The position numbers and the translations under genes were made by a program. Source: CBDFJH01 sp965198095 (GTDB lineage: Bacteria > Latescibacterota > UBA2968 > GCA-2709665). Taken from it: 64,000 bases of DNA. The notes beneath the pieces were generated by a model. It saw only the letters and a program-made list of their open reading frames with translations. It made no database searches and was not told the DNA's origin. Below, in pieces: positions 48,137 to 57,564 of the stretch. Numbering within the stretch: position 1 is the stretch's first letter; every line of letters begins with the position of its first letter. The DNA lies in NCBI GenBank assembly GCA_965198095.1, contig OZ240239.1, positions 3,224,001 through 3,288,000 on the forward strand, given 5' to 3'.

Positions 48137-49507
48137 CTATTCCGAACGCACCCGCTTCAGAATCAATTCCAGCGCGAGTTCATTCAAAGCCGCCTCGTGG
48201 AGTTCAACCACCGGCGGACTTGCGTCGCTCGATGCGTAGATGACGTCACCCACCTTCCCCACCGTGATCTCCCTTCTCAGCTCGGTGCCCTTCCAGAAGC
48301 TGGCTCGGACGATCGGCTCATCCAGACCGTACCGACCCGGGTCATCCACGGCTTCAGACACAAATCGTTTCGCCGTGATCGCACTCGCCTGCTGGATGAG
48401 ACCTTCTACGTTGGAACTCAGAACCAACCGCGAGGCCGGAGACAGGACGACCCATTCGTTCGACCTCGTGTCGATCTCGCAGTGCACCGTGCTGTCAGGA
48501 TAGACCAGGGATATGCGATTGACGCCGGCGCGCTCAAACCCGAAAATTTGCTTGTGTCCCAGGTTCGAGGACGAAGCCAGGAGCTGCGCGGCCAAGCTCT
48601 TATCGATCAGAAAGATCGGAGACCTCCCAAGATACTTGCCATAGTAGCGCGTGTTGCCGTTGACCGCGGTTGAGTCGCCTAGGATGAGCGTCTTCTTCTC
48701 GCTCCGTTCAAACAGGGAGATTCTGGCCGAGGGGCGATCGAGGCCATACGGGGCGAGGTCTTCACCCCCCTCATCGACGAATTCCAGAATCCTCCCTGAT
48801 CGCACTCGGTTCAAAAACCCCCGCACCGCGTCGCCGTCCGCCCGATTGGACGCCGGCTTTTGCAAGTACCACGATTCCCCTTGTTTCACGGCCTCGACCA
48901 GGCGCCCGTCGGAAGCGACCTCAATCCTTCCGATATCTTCCAGCACCTTGAAAGGCAAGATCTGTTTGTCTCTCAGATAGAACAGTCCCTTTTGGAAAAA
49001 ATCCTTGCGCCAGCCGCTGCTCATCAAAATTTCGGGATTTCCGGACCGCCTCAGGTAGAAGTAGCCCCCGCTAGGCGTCTTGTCGCCGACATAGACCGTA
49101 TCCGGGTCTTCTCCCGCCTGATGAATCACCAAGACGATTTCGGGCTCGGCAAGGCCAAACTCCGAGAGATCGACTTCACCCCCTTCGACCGACGCGCGCT
49201 CGGCGATCACCCGCTGCTTGTCGAGTTCGCCAACGATCTGCGTGACCCCGTGAAAGTTCCCGTCGTCTCCGTCGAAGCGGATCGGCTCCAGAATCTGCCA
49301 ATGCTTCCCTTCCTTCACGGCCACGAGAAGCGTATCCGCCCACGTGATTTCAACGCGGGTGATGGCCTCTGTTTCGATGCGCAGGATGCTTTTCTCCTGC
49401 TCTGCCGCCCGCCTTCGCTCCTCTGCAACCTCCAACTCGTAAAAGTAGAAGAACCCGAGCAACGCAAGAAACAGAATGCCGAGAATCGCCGTTGTCCGAA
49501 AGCCCAT
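48137..49507 (-). CDS. DUF4340 membrane-anchored protein
   Basis: A 456-residue protein with an N-terminal anchor (TTAILGILFLALLGFFYFYEL) and repeated DUF4340 units: ITWADTLLVAVKEGKHWQILEP, FGLAEPEIVLVI, DGRLVEAVKQGESWYLQKP, YGLDRPSARISL, RYGLDEPIVRASF. The DUF4340 family nearly always follows GldG-type genes, and its role is unknown. The 40-nt spacing to gldG fits an operon. Confidence 0.85.
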   Translation of the reverse strand: MGFRTTAILGILFLALLGFFYFYELEVAEERRRAAEQEKSILRIETEAITRVEITWADTLLVAVKEGKHWQILEPIRFDGDDGNFHGVTQIVGELDKQRVIAERASVEGGEVDLSEFGLAEPEIVLVIHQAGEDPDTVYVGDKTPSGGYFYLRRSGNPEILMSSGWRKDFFQKGLFYLRDKQILPFKVLEDIGRIEVASDGRLVEAVKQGESWYLQKPASNRADGDAVRGFLNRVRSGRILEFVDEGGEDLAPYGLDRPSARISLFERSEKKTLILGDSTAVNGNTRYYGKYLGRSPIFLIDKSLAAQLLASSSNLGHKQIFGFERAGVNRISLVYPDSTVHCEIDTRSNEWVVLSPASRLVLSSNVEGLIQQASAITAKRFVSEAVDDPGRYGLDEPIVRASFWKGTELRREITVGKVGDVIYASSDASPPVVELHEAALNELALELILKRVRSE

Positions 49508-49547
49508 ATGACCTCTTTAAAGGGCGCCGCCAGCGGGCGCCGCGGGG

Positions 49548-50996
49548 TCAGCGCCGCCGCCAGACTGCAAGCCGTTCCAGGACCCGGGGTTGGCGGGCCT
49601 CCTCCACCCGACCCCGCCAGGAGCGGCGACGCCACCAGACCGCAATTCCTGCGACAACAGGAACTGCAGGCAAGAGCACCAGCGACAGCAGGAAGATCCA
49701 AGTCTCGTCTCGCGGGGTCAGCAAGATCGGCCTGAAAGTACGCTCCTTCGCCCGAATGGCGATGAGCTCCCCCTCTTCCAGGAGCCAGCTTACCGCATTC
49801 AGCAGCAAGTCTCCGTTGCCCGCCGCACTGAAAAACTGATTGTTCGCGAAATCGGAATCACCGAACACGACCATTCGCGTCTTTCGGCCGGCCGCATCCC
49901 CGATTCTCAACTGGCGTCTCTTGGGATCGGCCTTCACGGCGACCGCAAGCGAGAGCGGACCTCGCTGCTCCGACTCGGGGTCGAACTTCGGCTTCTCTCC
50001 CGTGAGCTCGGTTTCCCCCCAACTCTGCTGCGAGGTGTGGACCAATTCGACCGCTTCTACGCCGACCGTGGTCCCCACCCGACTCACCGACCGGGCCATT
50101 CTGAAGAAGGTCATCAGACGGCCGTGCTTTGCCGTCACCGGATGCTTCCCATACTTTGCGGCGACCGGCATCGAGTAATCAAGCCCGAAAAGTCGACCCG
50201 CCGCGCTTCCGTCTACGACAAAATCGTTCCCCAGGCGGACAGTCCAACCCTCCAGCATCCGGTCCAGCCCGGACGCCACGCCGGGATCGAGCATAAACAG
50301 CCCAGCGCCCCCACCCTCCAGATAGGATCGTATCAAATCGACCTCGGGTTCGAGCAGCGCCTTCTTTGGGCCGGCGACGATCAGGAGATCGCAGTCTTCT
50401 GGAACCTGCTCGGCCTGAGCCAAAACAAGCGAGTCTCTGACGTCGTAATTGATAACAAGCAGGCCTTCTCTGACCTTTTGATACCCGTTCCGATCTTCGC
50501 TCCCTGCCGACACCTCGCCGTGGCCAACCAGAAAATAGACGATCTTTCTGCCTTCTCTGACGGCCTTCGCAATCCCGTTCGTGAGATCCCTTTCTGTTTG
50601 CGTGACCAGCCGCTCCTGTTTGTCTCCGGCCTCGATCACCGTGGTGGCGTAACCCTTGACCTTATACTTTCGGGCTTCCGCAGGCTGTCGATCCGGGTCC
50701 ACGAAACGATAGGAGAACCGATCGGAGTGGTAGGCGTATTCTTTCAAGAGGCCTTCGAATTTCTGCCGTTCTCGATCCCTGAAGAACGCCGTAATCCGCA
50801 CGTCGACCTCTAGGGAGTCGAGCAACGTGATCGTCTGGTCCGACAGGCTGTATATGTTCTCTTCTGTCAAGTCGAAGCGTCGGTTATAACGAGTCGCCAG
50901 GATATTGAGGATCACAAGGATGCCCAGGACGATCAGCACGGCGACGAACGTGTTGGATCCGTATCGAAAGGTCCTGCCCGTGAAAAAGCCCGCCAT
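49548..50996 (-). CDS. gldG: GldG-like ABC system auxiliary protein
   Basis: A 482-residue membrane protein of the uncharacterised ABC-type auxiliary family. An N-terminal membrane helix (FVAVLIVLGILVILNILA) is followed by the hallmark YNRRFDLTEENIYSLSDQTI, a large extracytoplasmic domain with VYFLVGHGE and VVFGDSDFANNQFF, and a C-terminal helix (WIFLLSLVLLPAVPVVAGIAVW). GldA/F/G are needed for gliding in Bacteroidota; homologues are widespread in non-gliding bacteria. Confidence 0.87.
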   Translation of the reverse strand: MAGFFTGRTFRYGSNTFVAVLIVLGILVILNILATRYNRRFDLTEENIYSLSDQTITLLDSLEVDVRITAFFRDRERQKFEGLLKEYAYHSDRFSYRFVDPDRQPAEARKYKVKGYATTVIEAGDKQERLVTQTERDLTNGIAKAVREGRKIVYFLVGHGEVSAGSEDRNGYQKVREGLLVINYDVRDSLVLAQAEQVPEDCDLLIVAGPKKALLEPEVDLIRSYLEGGGAGLFMLDPGVASGLDRMLEGWTVRLGNDFVVDGSAAGRLFGLDYSMPVAAKYGKHPVTAKHGRLMTFFRMARSVSRVGTTVGVEAVELVHTSQQSWGETELTGEKPKFDPESEQRGPLSLAVAVKADPKRRQLRIGDAAGRKTRMVVFGDSDFANNQFFSAAGNGDLLLNAVSWLLEEGELIAIRAKERTFRPILLTPRDETWIFLLSLVLLPAVPVVAGIAVWWRRRSWRGRVEEARQPRVLERLAVWRRR

Positions 50997-51002
50997 GGCC
51001 TA

Positions 51003-51767
51003 CTACCTCCACCGCCTGGATTCAAGCACCGTATAGGCGAGAAACATGAAGAAGCCGCTCATGCTCAGAAAGAAGACGATATCACCCGTATCAATCACGC
51101 CTCGCGTCATATCTTGCATGTGTCTCAAATAGGAGAGGTACTTCAAGATCTCTGCCACAAGCGGCCCGGCGAATCTCGAGGCCAAATCGACGACCCACAA
51201 AAGGATCAAGATGAAAAACGAAAGGAGTACGGCAATCACTTGATTCTCGGTCACGGAAGAGGCCAGAATACCGACGCTGATGAACGCCGACCCCATGAGC
51301 AAAACGGCCAGCCCGGCCGAAAAGACGGGACCCCAGTCGAGATCCGTGTAGACACGCAGAATGCCAAGGAGGGCAAACGCGCAGACCTCGATCAGGAGAT
51401 AGAGACTCAGACTGGCCGTGAATTTTCCGATCAGAACTTGCCAGACGGTCAGGGGCGACGTCATCAACAGCTCCATCGTCCCACTCCGCTTCTCTTCTGC
51501 CAGAAGCCGCATCGTGAGCATCGGCGTCACGATCATCCAAACGAAGAATTGAACCCCGAAAAAATTGTTCAGTACGAATACGTGGACGTTGACGCGAGGC
51601 GCCATCTGACGCTGCAGGTAGGTCATGCTGAGTTGATTGAAGTCCAGGACGAGGTTCCGAAACATGAACCCCATGAAGAGCAGATAAACCGCGGCGACCA
51701 CGTAGGCGATGGGGGACCCGAAATAGGACCGCATCTCCTTCCGGAAAATCGCACCCACGTTTCGCAT
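51003..51767 (-). CDS. gldF: ABC-2 type permease (GldF-like)
   Basis: A 254-residue permease with six membrane segments, starting VGAIFRKEMRSYFGSPIAYVVAAVYL, the typical ABC-2/GldF N-terminus, and containing MRLLAEEKRSGTMELLMTSPLT. It is directly adjacent to the ATPase gene (stop and start abut) and 6 nt from gldG, so the three form one transporter. Substrate unknown. Confidence 0.88.
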   Translation of the reverse strand: MRNVGAIFRKEMRSYFGSPIAYVVAAVYLLFMGFMFRNLVLDFNQLSMTYLQRQMAPRVNVHVFVLNNFFGVQFFVWMIVTPMLTMRLLAEEKRSGTMELLMTSPLTVWQVLIGKFTASLSLYLLIEVCAFALLGILRVYTDLDWGPVFSAGLAVLLMGSAFISVGILASSVTENQVIAVLLSFFILILLWVVDLASRFAGPLVAEILKYLSYLRHMQDMTRGVIDTGDIVFFLSMSGFFMFLAYTVLESRRWR

Positions 51768-52715
51768 CTAGGCCCTCTCCTCGCTCGTCGTCAACTCGTG
51801 GAAAATATCTTCGAGGCGCATCTCGAGCCGTCGCAGTTCGAGCAGGCCGAGACCCTTTTCGACCACTTTGGCGGCAAGGTCGGCCCGGATATCGTGTCGC
51901 GTCGGGACGTCCACAAACAGTCGAACGACGTCGTCACGCTGGGGATCTCCCGACCTTGAAACCTCCGCAACGCCGGGCACCTCTCTAAGGGCGCGAACGG
52001 CGTCTTGTGCCTCGCCCGCAATTTCCAGGTAGTATCGTTCGTTTCCCTTCAGCGTCGACGTAAGGTTTTCCGTGGAATCCTCGGCCGAGATCTCGCCTTT
52101 GTTGATGATGATCACGCGGTCGCAGGTCATCTCCACTTCCGGCAAGATGTGGGTACTGAGCATGACCGTGTGGTCCGGACTCAGGCCTCGAATCAGCTTT
52201 CGGACCTCCCGGATCTGGTTCGGATCCAACCCGATCGTCGGTTCGTCCAGAACAATCACCTCGGGATTGTGAACGATGGCCTGGGCGAGCCCCACGCGCT
52301 GTCGATACCCCTTCGAAAGATGCCCGATCAGCTGATCTGCCCGATCTGAAATCCCGCACCTGTCCATCACGTCCGCGATGCGGCCCCGCCGCTCCCGTCT
52401 GGGAACTCCCTTGATCGTCGCAGCGAAATCCAGGTAGGACCTCACCTTCATATCGACGTAGACCGGCGGGAGTTCCGGCAGATATCCGATCCGTCGCTTG
52501 ACCTCCAGCGGCTGTTCGAAGATGTCGTGTCCGGCGATCCGGGCCGATCCCTCCGTGGCGGGCTGATAGCAGGTCAGAATCCTCATCGTCGTCGTCTTGC
52601 CCGCCCCGTTCGGACCCAGAAATCCGACGATCTGCCCCCGTTCAACGCGAAAGGAGATATCTCTGACGGCCGTATGCGGACCGTAGCGCTTGGTCAAGTG
52701 GTCGACTTCGATCAT
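51768..52715 (-). CDS. gldA: ABC transporter ATP-binding protein (GldA-like)
   Basis: A 315-residue ATPase. Walker A GPNGAGKTT is near residue 34-42, the signature LSKGYRQRVGLAQAI and Walker B VIVLDEPTIGLDP follow, and the H-loop is in STHILPEV. An ~80-residue C-terminal extension is typical of the multidrug/GldA/NosF group. It powers the GldF permease encoded next to it. Confidence 0.9.
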   Translation of the reverse strand: MIEVDHLTKRYGPHTAVRDISFRVERGQIVGFLGPNGAGKTTTMRILTCYQPATEGSARIAGHDIFEQPLEVKRRIGYLPELPPVYVDMKVRSYLDFAATIKGVPRRERRGRIADVMDRCGISDRADQLIGHLSKGYRQRVGLAQAIVHNPEVIVLDEPTIGLDPNQIREVRKLIRGLSPDHTVMLSTHILPEVEMTCDRVIIINKGEISAEDSTENLTSTLKGNERYYLEIAGEAQDAVRALREVPGVAEVSRSGDPQRDDVVRLFVDVPTRHDIRADLAAKVVEKGLGLLELRRLEMRLEDIFHELTTSEERA

Positions 52716-52735
52716 GCCCGCATCCTCTTCTTCGG

Positions 52736-53617
52736 TTAAGCCTGCAACTTACGCGACCGGATCCTGAAAAACCGGCTCAAAGGCTCGACATACGACCGTG
52801 CGGTGCTCACATCGATCCGATCCACGCCAGCCGACTCAAACAGCCGGTCCCGGCGCCTGGTTCGCTCCATGTAGGCATTCGAAAACGCCATCCGAAGACT
52901 CGGATCGGAGGTATCCACCGAGACTGTATCACCGGTCTCCGCGTCTTCCAATTCCACGATCCCGACATCGGGCATCTCCGCCTCTCGCGGATCGTGAATC
53001 GCGACCGCGATCAAGTCGTGCCTTCGCCCCGACACTTTAAGCGGTTTTTCGTAGCCGGAGTCCATGAAATCGGAGACGAGAAACACGACGCACCTGCGCG
53101 TCGCCACACGGCTCAAGTAACCCAGCGCCGCCGTAATGTCCGTGCCCTTTCGGCCGGGTTGAAAATAGAGGAGTTCACGGAGCACCCGAAGCACGTGTCG
53201 CTTTCCCTTTTTGGGAGGAATATAGGTCTCCACGTCGTCCGTAAAGATAATCAAACCGACGCGGTCGTTGTTCTGGATCGCGGCAAACGCGAGAAGCGCG
53301 CAAATCTCGACGCCGACCTCCCCTTTCATCCCCTCGACCGTGCCGAAGTCCCCCGAGCCGCTCGCATCGACCATCAACACGACCGTCAGCTCTCGTTCCT
53401 CGTCGTACACCTTTACAAAGGGACGTCCGATTCTGGCCGTGACATTCCAATCGATGGTCCGAATGTCATCCCCCACCTCATACTCCCTGACCTCGGCAAA
53501 GGCCATCCCCTTTCCTTTGAACACAGAGTGATACTCTCCCGAGAAGACGGTATTCACAAGGTGACGCGTGCGAATCTCGATTCGCTTCACCTTCTTCATA
53601 ATCTCTGCCGGGGTCAT
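52736..53617 (-). CDS. DUF58 (vWA-like) protein
   Basis: A 293-residue protein with the DUF58 signature YEVGDDIRTIDWNVTARIGRPFVKVYDEERELTVVLMVDASGS and a vWA-like core (VVFLVSDFMDSGY). DUF58 proteins work next to MoxR ATPases. The start MTPAEIMKKVKRIEIRTR has AAGG 8 nt upstream and lies 10 nt after moxR; a longer frame overlapping moxR was rejected. Confidence 0.88.
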   Translation of the reverse strand: MTPAEIMKKVKRIEIRTRHLVNTVFSGEYHSVFKGKGMAFAEVREYEVGDDIRTIDWNVTARIGRPFVKVYDEERELTVVLMVDASGSGDFGTVEGMKGEVGVEICALLAFAAIQNNDRVGLIIFTDDVETYIPPKKGKRHVLRVLRELLYFQPGRKGTDITAALGYLSRVATRRCVVFLVSDFMDSGYEKPLKVSGRRHDLIAVAIHDPREAEMPDVGIVELEDAETGDTVSVDTSDPSLRMAFSNAYMERTRRRDRLFESAGVDRIDVSTARSYVEPLSRFFRIRSRKLQA

Positions 53618-53627
53618 GGTCGCGCCT

Positions 53628-54623
53628 TCAGGGAACCTCGATCTTTTCAAAGATACGCTGGATCATGGCTTCCGGAGTGATCTCCTCCGCCTCCGCTTCG
53701 TAGGTTACGATAATCCGATGCCTCATGATGTCCATGCCGACCGCCTTCACATCCTCAGGGGTCGCATAGCCCCGGCCCCGCAGAAAGGCGTGCGCTTTCG
53801 CGGCCTTCGTCATGTAAATGGAGCCTCTGGGAGAACACCCATATTCGATAAGCCCAGTCAGGTCTTCCAGGCCATATTCGCCGGGATCGCGCGTGGCCAG
53901 AACGAGGTCTACGATGTAGTCCTTCAGTTTTCCATCCACGTAAATCTCGTCCACCACGGATCTGGCGCGTCGGATGTCGTCGAGACTGACGAGGGCGGTC
54001 GTGGACGGCACGGGCCCGCCGCCCATTCGGTCGACAATCGCCCGCTCCTCCCGGCGACTCGGGTAGGTGACCTCGAATTTTATCATGAACCGATCGACCT
54101 GAGCTTCAGGCAGGGGATACGTGCCTTCCTGTTCGATCGGATTCTGAGTGGCCAGAACGAGAAACGGATCTTCCATCAAGAACGTCTGGCCGCCAATCGT
54201 GACCTGTCGTTCCTGCATGGCCTCCAGCATCGCGCTCTGAACCTTGGCAGGTGCCCGGTTGACTTCATCGGCCAACACGAGTTGAGAAAAGATGGGCCCT
54301 TTTTTTGGGATAAACTCTCCGCTGGACTGCTGGTAGACCATGGTCCCGATCAGGTCGGCAGGCAGCAGGTCGGGCGTAAACTGAATGCGCTGAAAAGTGG
54401 CGTTGATCGTTCGAGCGAGCGTGTTGATCGTCAATGTTTTCGCCAAGCCTGGAACGCCTTCGATCAGCACGTGCCCATTGCACAAAAGCCCGATCAAAAG
54501 GCGCTCGACCATCTCTTGCTGACCGACGATGACGCCGGCGACTTCCTGAACCACCTTCTCTACAAAGCGACTCTCCAGAGAGACCTTTTCGTTGAGCGCG
54601 TGGATGTCCTCTGCCATCTGCAT
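53628..54623 (-). CDS. MoxR-family AAA+ ATPase
   Basis: A 331-residue MoxR ATPase. Walker A GVPGLAKT is at residues 56-63, Walker B LVLADE at 115-120, sensor-1 in LVLATQNPIEQEGTYPLPEAQVDRF and the lid domain at the C-terminus. MoxR proteins act with vWA partners as chaperones for assembly or metal insertion. It is the first gene of the Bat-Gld operon. The 238 nt upstream (54624-54861) contain no gene or promoter I can defend. Confidence 0.92.
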   Translation of the reverse strand: MQMAEDIHALNEKVSLESRFVEKVVQEVAGVIVGQQEMVERLLIGLLCNGHVLIEGVPGLAKTLTINTLARTINATFQRIQFTPDLLPADLIGTMVYQQSSGEFIPKKGPIFSQLVLADEVNRAPAKVQSAMLEAMQERQVTIGGQTFLMEDPFLVLATQNPIEQEGTYPLPEAQVDRFMIKFEVTYPSRREERAIVDRMGGGPVPSTTALVSLDDIRRARSVVDEIYVDGKLKDYIVDLVLATRDPGEYGLEDLTGLIEYGCSPRGSIYMTKAAKAHAFLRGRGYATPEDVKAVGMDIMRHRIIVTYEAEAEEITPEAMIQRIFEKIEVP

Positions 54624-54861
54624 CGTTTCACACCTGCCGCGAGAGCGCAAGTTGAAGAGACGGGAACGCCGGCCTCGGAAAGCGGGCGAGCTCGATCGAT
54701 CTCGACGTTCGGGACGCAGTCTGTCTCAGCCGGCGAACCGCAGCGCAGGCGGAGGGAAATACTGCCTCCCACGTCGGGGCGAATGCCAAATCCCTGCAGA
54801 AAATCAAAGAGAAGACCCTTGCCATAGCCCCTTTTCTACATCAGACCACATTCACGTTGCC

Positions 54862-55359
54862 CTATTCTCCGACCTTCGCTCGGGCAGGATCCGGGAACAA
54901 CCAAGCCTCCGGAGCCTTACCCAGATTCTGGATCGATATCCGCGCGTCGTCTAGCAGATCTGAGCGGGGATATTCCCGGATCAGCTTCAGATAGGCTTCC
55001 CTGGCGAGATCTAGTTGGCCTTGTTGATCGTAGATGTAGCCCACCATAAACTGAGCCTGATCTACGTGCCGACTGTTCGGGAAGCGCGTGATGAGTTCAC
55101 GGTAACGTCGAATTGCCTCTTCGTGCTTGTTCCGTCCAGTCAGAACCCGCGCGAGGGCCTGCAAGGCCACATCTGCCCGCGGATCATCGGGGTAGAGGTC
55201 CAGAAACTTGACAAGGTAGCGTTCCGCCTCGGGATACGTGGAGACATCGTGCGTCGCATCTTCCCCCTTGGTCAGCAGGTCATCCGAAGATTCCTGGCTG
55301 CAGGCGAGCATCAGGGCACCGAAGCAGAGGACCCAGATAGACACCTTCCGTCGCATCAT
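54862..55359 (-). CDS. TPR lipoprotein (BamD/YbgF-like repeats)
   Basis: A 165-residue predicted lipoprotein: signal VSIWVLCFGALMLACSQE with lipobox LMLAC (cysteine at ~20), then tandem TPR-like helices (YLVKFLDLYPDDPRADVALQALARVL, YRELITRFPNSRHVDQAQFMVGYIYDQQGQLDLAREAYLKL). The repeats resemble those of BamD and CpoB, but the protein is shorter than BamD, so the assignment stays general. Two tandem ATGs are possible. An in-frame small reading frame ends at a TAG directly before the start. Confidence 0.8.
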   Translation of the reverse strand: MMRRKVSIWVLCFGALMLACSQESSDDLLTKGEDATHDVSTYPEAERYLVKFLDLYPDDPRADVALQALARVLTGRNKHEEAIRRYRELITRFPNSRHVDQAQFMVGYIYDQQGQLDLAREAYLKLIREYPRSDLLDDARISIQNLGKAPEAWLFPDPARAKVGE

Positions 55360-55584
55360 CTATGAACAGGCCCCAAAAATACGATCAGACATTATAGACG
55401 CCAAAAAAGGTTTCAGGTTCCCCATTTTTGGCGGCCGAATCGTGTGGCCGCTTCCGTGATTCGTGGAAAACAGGTCCAGATCGGGAGAAGACTCCGGCCA
55501 CCCATTTTTCAGCCATCCGTTCGAGACCCTCCTCAAAATATCCATATCTTCCTTATTTTAAAGGGAGATAAACAAAATTAAATG
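55360..55584 (-). other. Leader region with an in-frame 61-codon upstream reading frame
   Basis: The ~300-nt gap between the lipoprotein and the glycosyltransferase gene holds a 61-codon frame (55360-55545) starting MDILRRVSNGWLKNG, with AAGGAAG 6 nt before its ATG. It ends in TAG immediately before the lipoprotein ATG and in the same frame. A TATAAT (55391-55396) without a clear -35 also lies here. The peptide has no recognisable domain; it may be a leader peptide or chance. Confidence 0.35.
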
Positions 55585-55613
55585 AATTTACGGATTTGTG
55601 TCTTTGCAGTCAA
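55585..55613 (-). promoter_or_regulatory. Predicted sigma70 promoter upstream of the TPR lipoprotein
   Basis: TTGACT (55608-55613), 17-nt spacer, TAAATT (55585-55590), in an AT-rich patch. Its transcript would start about 220 nt before the lipoprotein start and include the small upstream frame. Confidence 0.6.
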
Positions 55614-55660
55614 GTGCTTTTTGTCAAGATCTGGGTAGGACCGATCAAGTCATCGAGCAT

Positions 55661-56986
55661 TCAAGAAGGCCTTTCTTCAGCGGGGAATCCCTTTCCTCTC
55701 TCCTTCAGGTGCCGCCACACCCGCTCCCCCATCCACACGGTGACAAACCCACCATATTCAGCGAGTCCGACCCAAGCGGGCAACTCCCAAAGACCTGTAG
55801 ACCGGTATTCGATCAACACGTGATAGGAGAGCACGACCAGCCCCGTGAAGATGATCCACGCCGGGCTCGCGTAAAACACGAGGAAAGGGATGATCCAAAC
55901 CACGTACCAGGGGTGGAGCGTCGGCGTCAGCCAGACGAAGAGCCCCGAGAGCAAGTATCCGGAACGAACCGGATGAACCCCTTTCAGTGTGAGGACGAGC
56001 GCGGCGCTCAGGAATAGCAGGCCCACGACGACACGTGACAAGTCGTCCCGTTCCAAAACGCCATTCAGAAGAACGTAGACACTGGCGTTGAATTCCCACT
56101 GTTTTGCGTAGGTCCACAAACCGGAGAACAGACCCCGGCCCACGTCGGCGTAGGGCAGGTACCCCCCCAACATCGTTCCGAAAAAGAGGGCGACGGGCCA
56201 AGCCATGGCTCGACCAGGTTTGTCGAAACGGCTTCGCGTGTAGGCCCAACGCAACGCAATGGGCAACAGGCAGACCGCAAACACCTTCCCGAGCACGGAG
56301 AGTCCGAGCGCGCAAGCCGCCCGGCCGTAGCCGCCAACCGACAGGTAGAGGAGCGCGAGGGTAAGGAAGGTCACCCCAAGGATATCTACGTGTCCGCTAC
56401 CCGAGATTTCAAGCAGAACCAAGGGATTCCACAGGTAGATCAGGATGCGGCCCGGGTTCAAATCGTAGGTGCGAAGGAGCCCGAGCAAGAGCCAGGCGGT
56501 GAGCAGATCCAGCCCGATAAGGACCGCCTTTAGACCCACCACTGTCGGGGAGATCAACCTGGCGGCCAAAAAAGTGATCTGCGCAAGCGGCGGGTAGATC
56601 GTTGGTATCTTCGGGTGGTTGATTCGGGGATACGTCGTTTCATCTCTCAGGTGCGCCAGCTGGCGCGCGTCCGGCGGATATCGATAAGGGTTGATGCCCT
56701 CCGACTGAACGCGACCGTCCCAAAGATAACGATGGATGTCATCAGACAGGGTGGGGTGCAAAGGGAGAAGCGTGGCCCGAAAGACGAACCCGAAGAGGAA
56801 GAGAAGCTTGAGGGAGGCGGTTCGGGTCTTCCATACGGCACCGAGATAGGCTCCGGTGGCCGTGAAGAAGAGCACGAAAAAAATCGGCATGTTCCGGGCA
56901 AGGTCTCCCAGGATGAGCATGCCGACCAAACAGGCTTCGATGAGAATGCCTGCTGAAACCAACAACGCTCTGCTTTTTCTGTTCAC
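55661..56986 (-). CDS. GT-C type glycosyltransferase, mannosyltransferase-like
   Basis: A 441-residue polytopic membrane protein with 10 or more hydrophobic segments. The early loop HPTLSDDIHRYLWDGRVQSEGINPYRYPP carries the acidic pair and DGR typical of polyprenyl-phosphate-sugar-dependent GT-C enzymes (GT87/PIG-M-like), and WYVVWIIPFLVFYASP is in the C-terminal half. It probably transfers a sugar from a lipid carrier on the periplasmic side. Donor and acceptor are unknown. GTG start. Confidence 0.8.
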   Translation of the reverse strand: MNRKSRALLVSAGILIEACLVGMLILGDLARNMPIFFVLFFTATGAYLGAVWKTRTASLKLLFLFGFVFRATLLPLHPTLSDDIHRYLWDGRVQSEGINPYRYPPDARQLAHLRDETTYPRINHPKIPTIYPPLAQITFLAARLISPTVVGLKAVLIGLDLLTAWLLLGLLRTYDLNPGRILIYLWNPLVLLEISGSGHVDILGVTFLTLALLYLSVGGYGRAACALGLSVLGKVFAVCLLPIALRWAYTRSRFDKPGRAMAWPVALFFGTMLGGYLPYADVGRGLFSGLWTYAKQWEFNASVYVLLNGVLERDDLSRVVVGLLFLSAALVLTLKGVHPVRSGYLLSGLFVWLTPTLHPWYVVWIIPFLVFYASPAWIIFTGLVVLSYHVLIEYRSTGLWELPAWVGLAEYGGFVTVWMGERVWRHLKERGKGFPAEERPS

Positions 56987-57017
56987 AAACCTGAAACTGG
57001 ATCCACGCCGGCTCCTT

Positions 57018-57554
57018 TCACATTGTGAACCTGCGTCTCATTCGGCGACTTGAAAGACCCAGCCCGGCTCGTCTGACGTAATCGGGGAGCAACGCCCGCA
57101 GCACGTCCTTGCTGCAGGCATCCATGGCCGAGTAGTCTTCGATGCGGTAACGTTTCCCACGCTCGTCCGTGACCAGAATCTCGGGCAACCGCGCATTGTT
57201 CAGGGCGTGGGGCCCGTGCGTTCTGAAAGACAGCTCCCCGCGGGCCGTCAACACCTCCCAGACGTAACCGCCGCCTTCAGATGCCAGCGAAAGGATCTTC
57301 AGGATGGCCGGCGCGTCGTGAGCAGCCCCCAGTCGTTCGTTCAGCAAGTCACGGGAAGCAGCATCCAGTTTTTCAGGAAACCGGATCATTCCGATCTCGC
57401 GCCCGTCTTCGTCCAGCAGCCCGACGTAGCCGTTTGGATGGCTGTTCGGGAATGCCTTTACGATCCGGGCAACAGGCTGGCGGACCCCTTGTTTGACCAA
57501 CCCGACGCCTCTGCCATCTTCTATCAAGCTAACTTCCTCAGGATTGATGTCCAT
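57018..57554 (-). CDS. DUF1854 protein
   Basis: A 178-residue soluble protein with DUF1854 features: VARIVKAFPNSHPNGYVGLLDEDGREIGMI, LSLASEGGGYVWEVLTARGELSFRTHGPH and LVTDERGKRYRIEDYSAMD. The domain has been linked to cyanophycin metabolism in some genomes by context only; no cyanophycin gene is visible here. It starts 10 nt after the diadenylate cyclase gene. A longer frame overlapping that gene is arginine/serine-rich and was rejected. Confidence 0.82.
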   Translation of the reverse strand: MDINPEEVSLIEDGRGVGLVKQGVRQPVARIVKAFPNSHPNGYVGLLDEDGREIGMIRFPEKLDAASRDLLNERLGAAHDAPAILKILSLASEGGGYVWEVLTARGELSFRTHGPHALNNARLPEILVTDERGKRYRIEDYSAMDACSKDVLRALLPDYVRRAGLGLSSRRMRRRFTM

Positions 57555-57564
57555 GCCTGAAACG

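Noticed and set aside
54628..54825. 65-codon minus-strand frame before moxR
   Set aside because: It has a Shine-Dalgarno-like AAGGGG, but composition is Arg/Ala/Ser-biased and no domain is visible; kept as unproven.
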